Shown one piece after another: positions 42,101 to 53,928 of a stretch of DNA of 64,000 nt. The stretch is taken from the NCBI RefSeq assembly GCF_020283565.1, contig NC_060061.1, positions 37,299,362 to 37,363,361 on the forward strand. Direction: 5' to 3'. Source of the stretch: Trifolium pratense (lineage: Eukaryota; Streptophyta; Magnoliopsida; Fabales; Fabaceae). The notes under the pieces are model-generated. The model was not told where the DNA came from. It saw nothing but the letters and a program-made list of their open reading frames with translations, and searched no databases. The position numbers and the translations under genes are program-made. The stretch's first letter is position 1; the number at the start of each line of letters is the position of its first letter.

Positions 42101-43998
42101 TAGTAAAAGATCTATGACCAATGTTCAGCAGAAGTGGAAAGGAAAAAAGGTGTAAAATATCATCATTCAGCACAACTAAGGAACTATTTATAAAAAATCT
42201 TAAGCAAGTGACAGGAAAACTAACGAAGTGACTGCCTATTGAACTTAAATAACATCAAATTGTATGTTGTTTGATCTATACATGCAATCTGACAATTACA
42301 ATATATGGAAAATTACCTGAATTACTTGACTGTTTTTATTTTTGCCACCTACATGAGAAACAGCAAAGAAAGAAAGGAAATGAATGAATGTAACGGGTCA
42401 AACACGAGTTAAATTAAAATTCAAACCAAACATGTATTCAGATCTTCTAACCAGATGAACGATTTAATATAGCTTTTCGTGTTGCTATCATATCTCTTAG
42501 ACGCTTGATAGCAGCAGAAGCTTCCTCCGTCTTCCGTTGCAATACCTGATGTATGAAAAAACGAGAGAAAAGCAACATGTAAAAAAGTAACAAGTGAATA
42601 GCCAGAACCATGAGAGATTAAAAAAATCATAAAAAGTTTTGAGTAAGATTCGACAAACGAACCATTTTAAGCATCTCATTAGAAGTCAGCAAACTGTGAG
42701 CCTTGATTTCATTCCTTCTTCCCTCCTTCTTAAGCTGGTTATACAGAAACAGATTTCCTTGAGATAAACATACTAATACTAATGCAAAGGGATATATGCT
42801 AGATACAAGTACAACGACTAAATCAAATTATACAAATAAGATACTTGAGCACTGTTACACCATTGGTGATAATCCAAATGTCAATCATCAAATATCAGAT
42901 GCAAGAGAATGTTAAAAACATACCTGAAGAACTTCCTTTTCAAGTAAGGCCTTGCATAATCTGAACCGCACAGACTCTAACTTGATCTTACATTGCAGTT
43001 GAACCTATATGTAAACACAAAAGTTGATACCGAAAGCTAAATTAGATTGGCAAGAACTAAAGCGGCACTAAGAAAATAGTACATTAACATAAGCAATTTC
43101 ACCTTCTGAGCCTTCAAATTCTGAATCTCATTCTGCAATTGCATAGTTGATTCATCCGCTCTTTTCCTATGAGTTGAAAAATGGGACTGAGATCCCAGTT
43201 TTTTCTTCAATTCCGTTACCTGCATCAGCGCAGCATTAAAACACGGATCACAGTCTTAGGATAAGGTCCATAACATTTTTCACTCTACCAATGCATACTA
43301 ATCTTTACCTGGTCTTCAAGCAAATTCAGCTTCTGAAGATAATCTTTCTTAAGCTTCTCAACTCCGTCATTAGAAGCTGAAGAATCATTCCCATTTTGTT
43401 TCTTCAATTCCACAATCTCCGCCTGCCAAATTACACCACACCGATAAATAACTTCCTCTTCTACTATTTCTTACGCTAAACTGTTCATTTATATTAATTC
43501 AACACTTAAGTTTACAAAGTTTTGAAACTAACAATATCACTATCCAAATCCCTAGATTCAGTTATTCCGTTTCAAAATTCAAAACCTTCAATACAAAATC
43601 TAACAAACCTTAAGCTCAATAAAATTAATCTCTATTACGAAACTGTACGAAAACACGTCATTAAGCTAAATAAACTTGTTAGAAATTAAAATTAATCATT
43701 TAAACTAAATCAAAACATACTTAAGTCAACAACATTTTGAAATTACAAATCTCAGTATCGAATTCCAAATCCCTAGATTAACTGATTCAATTTCAAAAAT
43801 TCAAAACGATTCAGTAAAAATTGTTAGAAATGAAAATCTATGAACATGATTCAGATCGGAAACAACAGTGACCTGATACGCTTTGTTTTCTCGTTCAAGT
43901 TCACGAATCCTCTCTTCATATTGTTGCTTTTCGGTTGCGTCGGAAGGTGAGGAATCGATCGGACTCGATTGTTTGGATCGGCGAGTCGTCTTCTTCAT
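39173..43998 (-). CDS. Motorless kinesin-4 (KIN-4C-like) paralogue, stalk plus Cys-rich tail
   Basis: Eleven exons (43998-43873, 43422-43309, 43219-43103, 43004-42924, 42734-42663, 42545-42452, 42348-42317, 41883-41810, 40217-40013, 39886-39461, 39268-39173) join in frame to 478 aa. The start MKKTTRRSKQSSPIDSS has no P-loop, switch or any motor sequence. Exons 2-7 match the coiled-coil stalk of the KIN-4 gene at 55.5-64 kb in order and phase; exons 3-7 have identical lengths (117, 81, 72, 94, 32). Shared residues include LKKEGRRNE and [11 protein letters not shown] Cys-rich cluster at residues 346-380, CCSC ending in C-G-C and SKC, has the same nine-cysteine spacing as the full gene and as the KIF4 tail, then AKLLQSAL and KKPLCDI. 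The final exon is short and Lys-rich. There is no stop or frameshift, so it looks functional, perhaps a DNA- or microtubule-associated partner or competitor of KIN-4; that role is inference. Confidence 0.85.
40172..41306. repeat. 550-bp direct duplication spanning an exon edge
   Basis: Copies 40172-40721 and 40757-41306 lie at a constant offset of 585 bp from end to end and read the same, so there are no indels and I saw no mismatch. A 35-bp spacer separates them. In gene direction the upstream copy (40757-41306) contains the acceptor and the first 45 or so bases of exon 9 (MTEEISQLKEE), but no donor, so it is a partial exon within the intron. It should be neutral unless the duplicate acceptor at 40803 is used. 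Confidence 0.95.
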
Positions 43999-44796
43999 GA
44001 TTGTGAAGAGAGAAGAGAGGTTTTGAAATTGAAATGGAACTAACTGGTTTTCAATGGCTTCCAAAATGTGCCACAAATTGGATCGAATTTTGAAACGGCT
44101 ATATAACGTTCATCTGTTGTTTGAAGCAAGTAGAAAACCAATCATCAGGTGACACGCGTGTATCGCTAATTGAAACTCTATGTGGAGGGAACTCTGGTTG
44201 ATTCAATTTTTTCTTCTTCTTTTGTTGTGATAAAAAAAAATTGTTTTAAATTTAATTAATTTCTGTAAAAACAATTTATTATTTTATTTTAGTATAACAA
44301 TAATGGTTAAATATGATTTTGGTCATATAAAATTATCAAATTTTATTTTTAATCCCTGTAAATAAAAATTTATGTAGTTAATTTTAGTCCCTCTATTATT
44401 TCTCAAATTTTAGAAATTGTTTTATTATCTTAAAATGTAGATACATGCATATGATGGAGGCGAACCCTACTTTATTTCCTGATGTCTAGATGTTCTTCGC
44501 TTATAAAAAAAATTATCCTTAAAATGTTAAATTTTTTAATAATATTTTCCAGGCATGCTTAGAATACTATAAAAAGTTTTTTAACAATAATTTAATGTAA
44601 TTTTTTTTTAAGGGGGGACATGCCCAAATTTACAATTTTTTATTTTTTAAAATCGGAAGAATTAAATACGAATTTTTAAATTTCAAAATGTAAAGATAAA
44701 AGTGACAAAAATCTAGACTTAGAAATCAAATTTTTACCTCTTTTTTTAGTGGATTATAACATATAAGTTATTTCTGCTTAGATGAATTTCAATCTT

Positions 44797-45014
44797 TTTT
44801 TTTTGAAAACTTGGTATCCGGCCTTAGGACCGACTAATCCAAGGGGACCAATCCCACCGCCCACTTGCGGGGGCCCCATTTAAAGCCAGAGATTTTTTTG
44901 CTCTGTATGGACTTAGCCCACCGAAATTGGCACCAGTGAGAATCGAACCTGAGACCTTGAGAGGAGCATACTCCAAGGGCCCAAGCCAACACCACTCGAC
45001 CAACCCCAAGTGGG
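44797..45014 (-). mobile_element. tRNA-derived SINE with 19-bp target duplication
   Basis: TTAGATGAATTTCAATCTT occurs at 44778-44796 and exactly again at 45015-45033. The T run at the left (44797-44804) is the tail of a minus-strand copy. Read on the minus strand the 5' end is GGGTTGGTCGAGTGGTGTTG, an A box, and CTCAGGTTCGATTCTC gives the B box, typical of Au-like plant SINEs. The interior holds GGGCCC and GGATTAGTCGG-like blocks. The intact target repeat suggests a young insertion. Confidence 0.85.
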
Positions 45015-46712
45015 TTAGATGAATTTCAATCTTAATTTTTAATGTTGTCACTGTCCAGCATTTCCCTATAAGAATTGATATGACGTGTTTGAGACCACAA
45101 CAAGACCACATTCTTATGGATCAAGATTCTCTGTTGTTGACAAATCACAAAGTTACACGCAGTTTTAGATCTCAACCATTTATTTTAGATCGGTCGGTTC
45201 ATATTGCATCTTAATAAAATCAGTACAAATCAATCTCAACCATTAATAATAAATCGGACGGTCCTGATTAAAAACAACGTGAAAACTTGACAGCAGGAAA
45301 TCTTGTTCCCATTCTTATGGTTCTACATAATTGAAATATTTCAATCAATTGCACCATCAAGACACTTGCAAGGAATATGAATGAGTGGTACAAATCTACA
45401 TAATAATTTGCATTTGTCAACAATGCTAACATACAGCCTGAATCAAGACTTTGGTTCACTGTGTCAGATCCACCTAAATTCTTGAATGTTGTTATCATCG
45501 ATCAACATCAATAATTATCTTATGCAAAAAAAAAAATTGTTTCATGTGTTGTAGTTGGTTATGTTTTTAAGTTAGAGCTCTATCTTAAATAATCTTCTGG
45601 ATCATACTTTATATTTTAAATCTAAGGACAATTTTCTCATTATATTTTCCTTTATGCAATGGTTGTATTATGTTAATTAACATTTGTTAATGTTTTATTA
45701 AAATAAATTACTGTATTTGCTTATTGAATCATATAAACAAGTTGTTTGCACAGGTCCTCCGACTAGTAAACTTATATTTAGTGCAAATATGTTATGAGAA
45801 AAATGATAAAATTGATCTAAAAAATAAACTAAATTTAGATGAATGTAAGATTTTTTAAATGTAGAGAATCCAAATTCCATGGAAACTCATGCACAACTTT
45901 ATAGTTATCAACTCATCCTTATCTAAAATACAAAAATAACAATATCTCAAATGAATCATTTGCTTCCATACTTGAACAACACGAACATTTCCTATTATAT
46001 CATCTGCATCTTTACCCATTGTTGATCCCCTTAAGAAACCTTTAACTTCCTCACATATTTTATTGTGATTTCTTCCGCATCCCCCCTATAAAAATTGAGT
46101 TAGGATTCTTTCCATTTCTCATTCTTTCCATTTCCTCTATTATTATATAGTTTTGAGAATATAAATACAAAAGTGTGACAATTAAGTGAGTCCAAATATC
46201 TTTTATACACCCCAAAACATTTAAAAACTTTGGTAATGAAAGAAATGGAAAAAATAGAAAATGGAGAGGATCCCAACTCATAAAAATACCAAAAAAAAAA
46301 AAACAAATCACTCTCTGCTCTTTCTCTGTTTCATCCAACTTCCATTGAAGTAATCAATTCCAAAGTCCAAACAAGTAGATTGCTTCCAAACAAAGGAGCA
46401 TAGAAATGGGATTAGACCCTCTTATATTTCAAAAAAAAAAAAGGAACATAGTGTTGATTACTCTATCCATTGCTTTGGTTGATAATTTGATGGACAAATT
46501 TGATTAATAGAAGAAATATTAGACAATCAAACTAACTAATTAAAAACACATTTGAAGATTAAATTGACTGATGAACGAAACATTTAAGGATGTTTATATA
46601 ATATCGGTTAATTCAAGAACTCTAGCAATAGTTCAAAACCAAAACGACCGTTGACTTAGTACTATTAGAATCTAGATTTGATGCCAATGTTTATATCTCG
46701 CAGAAACAATTC

Positions 46713-46848
46713 ATGTGTGACCAAGAGTTTCATGCATAGATTATATAACTTAATAACATATGATTCAAATATAAACTTTTATGTGTGACCAAGAGTTTCA
46801 TGCATAGATTATATAACTTAATAACATTTTATTCAAATATAAACTTTT
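46713..46848. repeat. 68-bp tandem duplication
   Basis: Two copies of ATGTGTGACCAAGAGTTTCA followed by TGCATAGATTATATAACTTA lie at an offset of 68 bp, then diverge slightly (ATATGATTC versus TTTTATTC). It lies in the intergenic DNA upstream of the MsrA 3' end. Confidence 0.85.
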
Positions 46849-47018
46849 CAAACGTTAACCTTAACCACAACAACATAAAAACATCAATAGTTCAAACATC
46901 AATTTGGAAATAATTTTCATCCAGATTGCAGAATGTGTCTAATATGATCACTTATTGGCAATCATAATAAATGGCTGATAAAAGCCAATATATAGGATGA
47001 AGTTGGAGCAAGTCATCA

Positions 47019-48515
47019 TCAACCATAGCACCTTATGGGATCAGTGCAGCCCTTTTCTGCAGACTGACCGGGTCCTTGGCCTCCACCCTTCTCCAAATAT
47101 TGCTGATGATATTCCTCTGCTCTATAAAATCTTTTTGCTGGAAGTATTTCAGTTACAATCTTACCCTTATATTCCAACTGTTTAGCTTCTTTTGATTCTT
47201 GAGCTAAACGAGCTTGAGTTTCATTGTAATAGTATATTCCTGATCTATATTGTGCACCCACATCACCTCCCTGACAATACATATATATAAAGTGAATTTT
47301 CAACTAAACCAAGTACATGACATGTTTAATGTTTTAAGCTAAATTTCACATAGATTAAAAATAAGGCTCCACGACACAGCTCACTTTATAAGTCAGTTTT
47401 ATAAGATAAAGGCTAGACTACACATTTGGTCCCTTACGTTTCCGCCGTTTGCATTAGTTAGTCTTTTCCGTCAGTTTTGTCACATGTGGCAGACGGTTTG
47501 CATATGTGGACAGACATGTGAACACTTGAACATGTGTACGGTTCAAACGGGTGTTAGTGGAAAAACTGACGGAAAAGACCGACTAATGCAAATGGTGGAA
47601 ACATAAAAGACTAAATTGATACTTTTTAAACGTAAGAGACCAAATTGAAACCTAAAATAAACGTAAAAGATCAAATGTGTAGTTAAGCCTAAGATAAATT
47701 ATAGACTGGATATAAAAATCTAACAAAAGTACTTGCGTTAGAAAAAGTACATTTTCTGCTTAACTTCAAATTAAAATCCATGTATGCTGTTTGAGATCAA
47801 ATTATTTTAATATCTAGACAAATCCATTTGCTGATAAATCATAAAGGCATATACATGATTTATAAGTTTTAGATGAGTGTATAAGCTTGCTCAAAATTTA
47901 TGGGTGAAACAAAAACAATATTCTTAGCCTATGAAGCACATATACTCCTCAGATTAGTCGTGTCCTGTGTCGGTGTCATTGACGCTTAGAGTTACACTTG
48001 ATTATATCATTTTCTCAAATTATTATTGTGAGTCTCGAGTCTCCATGTCCGATATCAGTGTCTTTGTCCATGCTTCATTGTAATCTTAGCAGGATAATGA
48101 ATAATTACAAAATATTATAGTGAAATATTGAGATTATCATTCATGTTTTGAAAATTGAAGATGAGTGGAGTAAGTTAGTTACCTGGCGATTGAGGGTAGT
48201 AGGGTCATGTTTTGACCAAAACCGAGTTAAGAGATCTGTGTAGGAACAAACTTTGGGATCAAATTGAACCCGAACCACTTCAACATGGTTGGTAGTTCCG
48301 GTGCAGACCAATTTATAGTTAGGATCTGGTGTATGACCTTGTGTATATCCAACCTCAGTTTTCACAACTCCCACAATTCGTTGATAAGCCAGTTCCACAC
48401 TCCAGAAACAACCCGCACCGAATTCAGCAAACTCGTGATCCGGATTGTCCGGAATATCCAAATCCGGGTCAAACGCTGGGTTGTGTTTCCCGTCGCCGCC
48501 TTCACTTGAAGCCAT
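47019..48515 (-). CDS. MSRA: Peptide methionine sulfoxide reductase A (cytosolic type)
   Basis: It reduces methionine-S-sulfoxide in proteins, repairing oxidative damage, using an active cysteine. Two exons (48515-48183 and 47270-47019) join as NRQ|GGDVG to give 194 aa. The N-terminal catalytic motif reads GAGCFWSVE, with Cys 36 in place and Ser where GCFWGVE is usual. The family blocks [37 protein letters not shown] and AEEYHQQYL follow, ending [10 protein letters not shown], the usual cytosolic C-terminus. No transit peptide is evident, so cytosol is inferred. The intron contains two transposon-derived inserts. Start ATG 48515 was chosen because the leader [18 protein letters not shown] fits the family. 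Confidence 0.95.
47410..47690. mobile_element. Foldback MITE in the MsrA intron
   Basis: AGGCTAGACTACACATTTGG at the left is mirrored by ATCAAATGTGTAGTTAAGCCT at the right, with further inner arms (GACCGACTAATGC versus GCATTAGTTAGTC). AAGATAA flanks both ends (47403-47409 and 47691-47697), 7 or 8 bp depending on whether A is counted. No coding capacity. Confidence 0.75.
47932..48080. mobile_element. hAT-like element fragment in the MsrA intron
   Basis: Begins CTATGAAGCACATATACTCC and ends TGTCCATGCTTCATTG, closely like the element at 17642-17826, with the same GTGTCCTGTGTCGG-type interior. The target duplication is not clear. Confidence 0.5.
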
Positions 48516-48959
48516 CGTAGTTTATAATAGTACCAGTAGATTTGTGTCACACTGAGGTGTTTTACGTGTTAGTTAATTAGATATATAGATATTAGAATTT
48601 CGAACCCGGTCCCGAGGAAATGACAAACTCACACAAATAAAATGGAATGGCCGGAGTTTGAACCTCGGTCCTGAGGTCCGACACTAGCAATTATGGTATT
48701 TTTGTTGAGCTAAAATTTGTGGACTGCATATTAGGATTTAGATGTCTATTTTACTGCATTCATGATGTAGATGATCTTAGTCGCTGAAATGTAATTACAA
48801 TGTTTTGATTAATTTGATTTTATTTAATTATTTTTTATGGTTTTAATTTTAATTGTTTACTTTTAATCGGACGGTTATACGCAGTTTTTATTTCGACCAT
48901 TTAATTTTGATCGGACGGCTGCAAGCAGTTATTGAGTTTTTTTTTTAACAAGCTAAAAT
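48516..48959. other. Upstream region of MsrA
   Basis: AT-rich promoter region with SINE-like scraps at 48598-48690 (TTCGAACCCGGTCC and AGTTTGAACCTCGG), and a T run at about 48938-48947 that is the tail of the next element. No gene. Confidence 0.45.
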
Positions 48960-49990
48960 GAGATATATTACCACAACAGTCTCCCCAGCACAAGACGTAC
49001 CAGGATAGACTACAAAAGTTTACAAAGAGTCATAGAAACAAAATCAAATACAAATCATACAAAGCCTACACAAAACATATGACTAGACCACCAGCTATGG
49101 TAGTTATAAGCTAACATAACACTCGTCGACTTCAACCACCTAAAAGAGAATAGCTTGATCTTGTCCAACAAAATATGGGGCGTGTCTACTGATCATGTGA
49201 ACAATCGATGATTTCTCCGTCCATACAACTCAAACGCAAGCAAGCCAAATGAGCTGTAAAAATGATCGACGCGCACGAGAGCCGCCTGCTGAACGATCGA
49301 CGTGCACGAGAGCCACCTGCTGAAGATGCAAACTGAACAAAATGGTCACGCGGAGTAGTGAAATCCACCAAAGGAATACCAATCCACGAGCGCACTAAAT
49401 CCCAAAGAGAAACCACAGTACTGCAGGAGATGAATAAGTGATGGACTGACTCGGCCTCTCCACATCAAAAAACGCAAGAGTGAGCCGTAGAAGATAAAAC
49501 ACCTCGAGTAACCAGATTGTCCTTTGTGGGCAACCTGTCACGCAATAAACGCCACGCGGAAATGGAAACCTTCAAAGAAACCTGAGAGTGCCAAATGAGG
49601 TTATCCGCATCATCCATAGTAACCGAAACATGAGAAGTAAGAAGCTGATATGGTCCTCTAACAGAGTAACCTGTGACAAGATCAGGGCGTCACTGCCACC
49701 TATCAATAGAATGAGCCTGCAAGAAAATGTTAAGAAGTAAAGACTGACAGTCCCCCAACATCTCCTCCTCCCATGCCCTCAACTGCACCCGCCACTCCCA
49801 CGCCTAGCCACCCTCACCCCACCCTAACGGAAACATCTCTGCTACCGTACGCGATTTGGTCTCTGTCAATTTAAACAGGTGCCCAAACCGCCGACACAAA
49901 GGAATCTCATCCACCCAGGGATCGGTTCAGAGAAAAGTATCTGATCCGTCTCCCACTCTCTTCACAACCTGCTCCCCAAACTAACTGCCC
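48938..49990 (-). pseudogene. LINE 3' fragment (zf-RVT region), broken
   Basis: Read on the minus strand, about 49570-49300 encodes a zf-RVT-like stretch: WRLLRDRLPTKDNLVTRG, a CVF-stop-CGEAESVHHLFISC block, then VVSLWDLVRSWIG. An in-frame stop interrupts the zinc-knuckle cysteines. Upstream sequence to about 49990 continues in broken frames. The T run at 48938-48947 is the poly-A tail of this minus-strand copy. It is decayed and not functional. Confidence 0.7.
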
Positions 49991-50038
49991 CTTGTCTCAC
50001 TCATCCCTAATACGCGCTATCTTCCATGGATATTTATA

Positions 50039-50311
50039 GGCTTAATTAGTAAAATGGTCCCTTAAAGATATTTTTGGTTTCATATTAGTCCCTTAAAGAA
50101 AAAAAGGTCTGAATAGGTCCCTTAAAAAAAATGTCCGAATAGGTCCCTTAAAGACATCTCCGTTAATCAGTTTGGTCCTATTCGGACCTTTTTTTAGGGA
50201 CCAAACTGATTAACAGAGATGTCTTTAAGGGACCTATTCAGACCTTTTTTTCTTTAAGGGACCAATCTGAAACCAAAAATATCTTTAAGGGATCATTTTA
50301 CTAATTAAGCC
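50039..50311. mobile_element. Mutator-like foldback MITE with 9-bp target duplication
   Basis: GGCTTAATTAGTAAAATGGT at the left is the reverse complement, with one change, of the right end. The long arms contain GGTCCCTTAAAGATAT and ACATCTCCGTTAATCAG. ATATTTATA flanks the element at 50030-50038 and 50312-50320, a 9-bp target duplication as for Mutator elements. It abuts the LINE fragment and carries no gene. Confidence 0.8.
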
Positions 50312-50665
50312 ATATTTATATTAAGATTGGATTGAATTATTACTTGCCTAAGAATTTTAATTGTTTAAAAGTCAATTAGGCTGATAATATTGGTTGGGTT
50401 CATTGTTTGTCTCTTGTCGTATATGGCTTGAGGCTATTAACATTTTACCGATCTATTTTGGATATTGATGCACTGAATTAATTAATATTTTGGAATAAAA
50501 TGTCACTTTTTAGTTAAATAGAACCAAAAGCAACACGTATTTGTTCGATATAAACAAAAGTTAAAATATATATGGGTCAAATGTCTACCTACAGTTTGAT
50601 ATATATGGGTCACATGTCAATAGTATAGTGTTTAATTAATATATATGGGTCACATGTCAATAATG

Positions 50666-51344
50666 AGAGCATCTTCAATGGTGATATCACTTTGGTATCA
50701 TACATTAATAATAAGTGGTTATTATAATGTCATGTAATATTTATGCAACTTATTCATATTTTGCTTCAATGGTAATACCACTTTTTGAGTATCATACATT
50801 AATAATAAGTGGTCTCTTTTATATTTATTTTTTATTTTGTCTAAATAAAAATAAAAATAATTTAATTTAATAAATACGTAGATAAATAAATTAATAATTA
50901 AATAATGAGAAATACATGACAATAAATAAAAAATGGTGAAAAATGCATAAATATGACGAGAAATATATAATGAAAAATATAATAATTAATTTTTATTATT
51001 ATATATATTAGGATTCATTTGATAGGAAAAAAAAAATATGACTTGAGAACAAACCAAATAAAAAATGAATGAAAACTTATGAAATGAAAGGCAACAAAAA
51101 AATAAAACCTTCCTATAGTAAAAAAAGAAAAAAAAATGGTCATTGAATGTCAACGGTAATATTTTGACATATATGAAAATTAATAATAACATTAAATTGA
51201 TGATACGGTACCTTATTTAAGGTACCGGTATCATCAATTTTGATACCCTATCTGCCACGTCATGGAACTCCAATGATAAAAAAAATAAGGTACTATATCA
51301 TTGGTCTATGAAACTCTCTTAGATACTCTTATTGGAGATGCTCT
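50666..51344. mobile_element. TIR element, approximately 680 bp
   Basis: GAGCATCTTCAATGG at the left and, read on the minus strand, GAGCATCTCCAATAAG at the right form a short inverted repeat. Internally, a block with ACCACTTATTATTAATGTATG occurs as two direct copies. No transposase frame is visible and a target duplication is unclear. Confidence 0.5.
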
Positions 51345-51398
51345 GAGAAAGTGTTACTTGCGCAGCTTATTTAGCGCGCGCGCACACACACACACAGA

Positions 51399-51422
51399 TA
51401 TATATATATATATATATATATA
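51399..51422. repeat. (TA)n microsatellite
   Basis: A run of TA preceded by GCGCGCGCGCACACACACACACA, making a composite GC/CA/TA simple repeat just downstream of a TIR element. Confidence 0.85.
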
Positions 51423-51512
51423 TTGGTTACAAGAGAGAAAATTTAGCACATATATTTAGACACACTCACATAAATAAATAAATAAATAAATAAATAAAAT
51501 TAATACAAAAAT

Positions 51513-51660
51513 ATTTCTTTCGATTCTTAATATAAGAAAACTTCAACTTTTTATATACATTGAAATATTGATGTATCTAGACTGACAGGTCTAGATACAT
51601 CAATGTTTCAATGTATATAAAAAGTGAAAGTTTTCTTATATTAAGGACCAGAGAGAGTAA
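51513..51660. mobile_element. Stowaway-like foldback MITE
   Basis: TTCGATTCTTAATATAAGAAAACTTCAAC is mirrored by TGAAAGTTTTCTTATATTAAGGACC, arms of about 50 bp with a central palindrome TGATGTATCTAGACTGACAGGTCTAGATACATCA. Ends resemble the CTCCCTCCGTCC-type termini of legume Stowaways. Confidence 0.6.
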
Positions 51661-53094
51661 TTTAGTCACATCATTTTATCCATTTCTCTTTTTATTTTTT
51701 TTATTATTGTGTGTGTGCCTAACACCTAAAATTTGTAATTGTGCCCAACTAAGTATTTCTCGTCGATAGCATAGTGTTTAATTACTTGATATTTAAGTTC
51801 CCAATTATATTTTTATTTTTTAAAAAATAAAATATTTAAAAATTTGTTATAAAATATTGTTAAAATATAAGTGAAATATTGAATAATAAAAACTTTTCTT
51901 TTCTAGGTTTTCTTCTTGATATATCGATGAATGGTGATTTATGGTCAATTTAGACCTAAAATCACACTTCCAAATCATTTTTTATTTCTATTTTAGTTAA
52001 ATAAGTGCGACTTCCACATATATTTATTGTTTCTTTCATATTTATTTTATTATTTTGCCATTTTAGTGCAACGTTGTTTGTTATGAATTCTTGTCCTAGT
52101 GTGGTGTATTTTATTCTACTATCTTAGTGTGAAGTATTGTTGTTTCGTCTTGATGCAGTGTTCATCTACCTATATTAGAAAAGAAGATACAAATGAGATT
52201 ACCAATTTGCCCCTTTTCATATTTTGACACATCATTGAATTCATGTTACTTTGTGTCTTTGTTTAAAAGTTAGTAGAAAAAACCCATTATCTGATGTATC
52301 TGATGGTAACTGTTAAAGTCAGTAAGTAAGTCAGTACGTAGAAAACAACTTCTCATTAATTTTAACTTCCATTTATTTTTCTTTTCTTTCTTCTTCTTCA
52401 ATTTATTTCTTCAATCCATTAACTTCTGGTGTTTGTATCAATCTTTTAGAAGGTAAAAATCATGATTGGTTTTTTTTTCTTTGTGTTTTTTTTTTCTCTA
52501 TTTCTTTATTGTTCTTATACAGAAGTAGAAACACAAAGATTAGTGTTATAATTAGTGTTACAATGTTACACCCTTTATTTTTCCCTTTTTTGTTGTTATT
52601 TTAAGTTTGTTACATCCTTATCTTTATTTTTTTTCCCTTTATTTTTCTCATTGGCACGTCAAAGCTCACATTGCTATCGGTCACATTGGACATTGACAAG
52701 ATTAAGGTGACTATTCTTGGTTTTTGAAAATTTAACGCGACTTTATGATGGTCATAGTCGTGTAAAAAGCTGATGGTTGAGGCAACATTTATTTCATTGT
52801 GCCAGAGCATCATAGCTGACATGCTCAAGGTTTTGGTCGAAAATATAATTAAAAAATAATTAATATATAAATTGAGATATATTGTGGGACTCAGTTTAGA
52901 TTTTTCGATGAGTGATATTAATATTTAGAAAAAAATACTTGAGTATTTTAACAAGTTAAAAAGTATTAATAAAAAATAGGTGGGGTCCATTTAAGCAACC
53001 AATTCGGATGGTATGGATGTGAGTGCTCTTACGGTGTGTATGTTATTAATTTATTATTGTCACATTTTTTTCCAACATGTGATAGTAGGAATCA

Positions 53095-53928
<834 letters not shown>

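Larger units (their letters stand above)
43999..47018. other. Upstream region of the motorless gene and 3' flank of MsrA
   Basis: Contains the promoter region of the motorless kinesin gene to about 44200, an AT-rich stretch, the SINE at 44797-45014, and a 68-bp tandem duplication at 46713-46848. Short open frames are not protein-like. Presumed 3'UTR of the methionine sulfoxide reductase ends at 47019. Confidence 0.5.

Noticed and set aside
48598..48720. TTCGAACCCGGTCC and AGTTTGAACCTCGG near the MsrA promoter, resembling SINE B boxes
   Set aside because: No A box, tail or target duplication could be assembled, so it is mentioned only as scraps.
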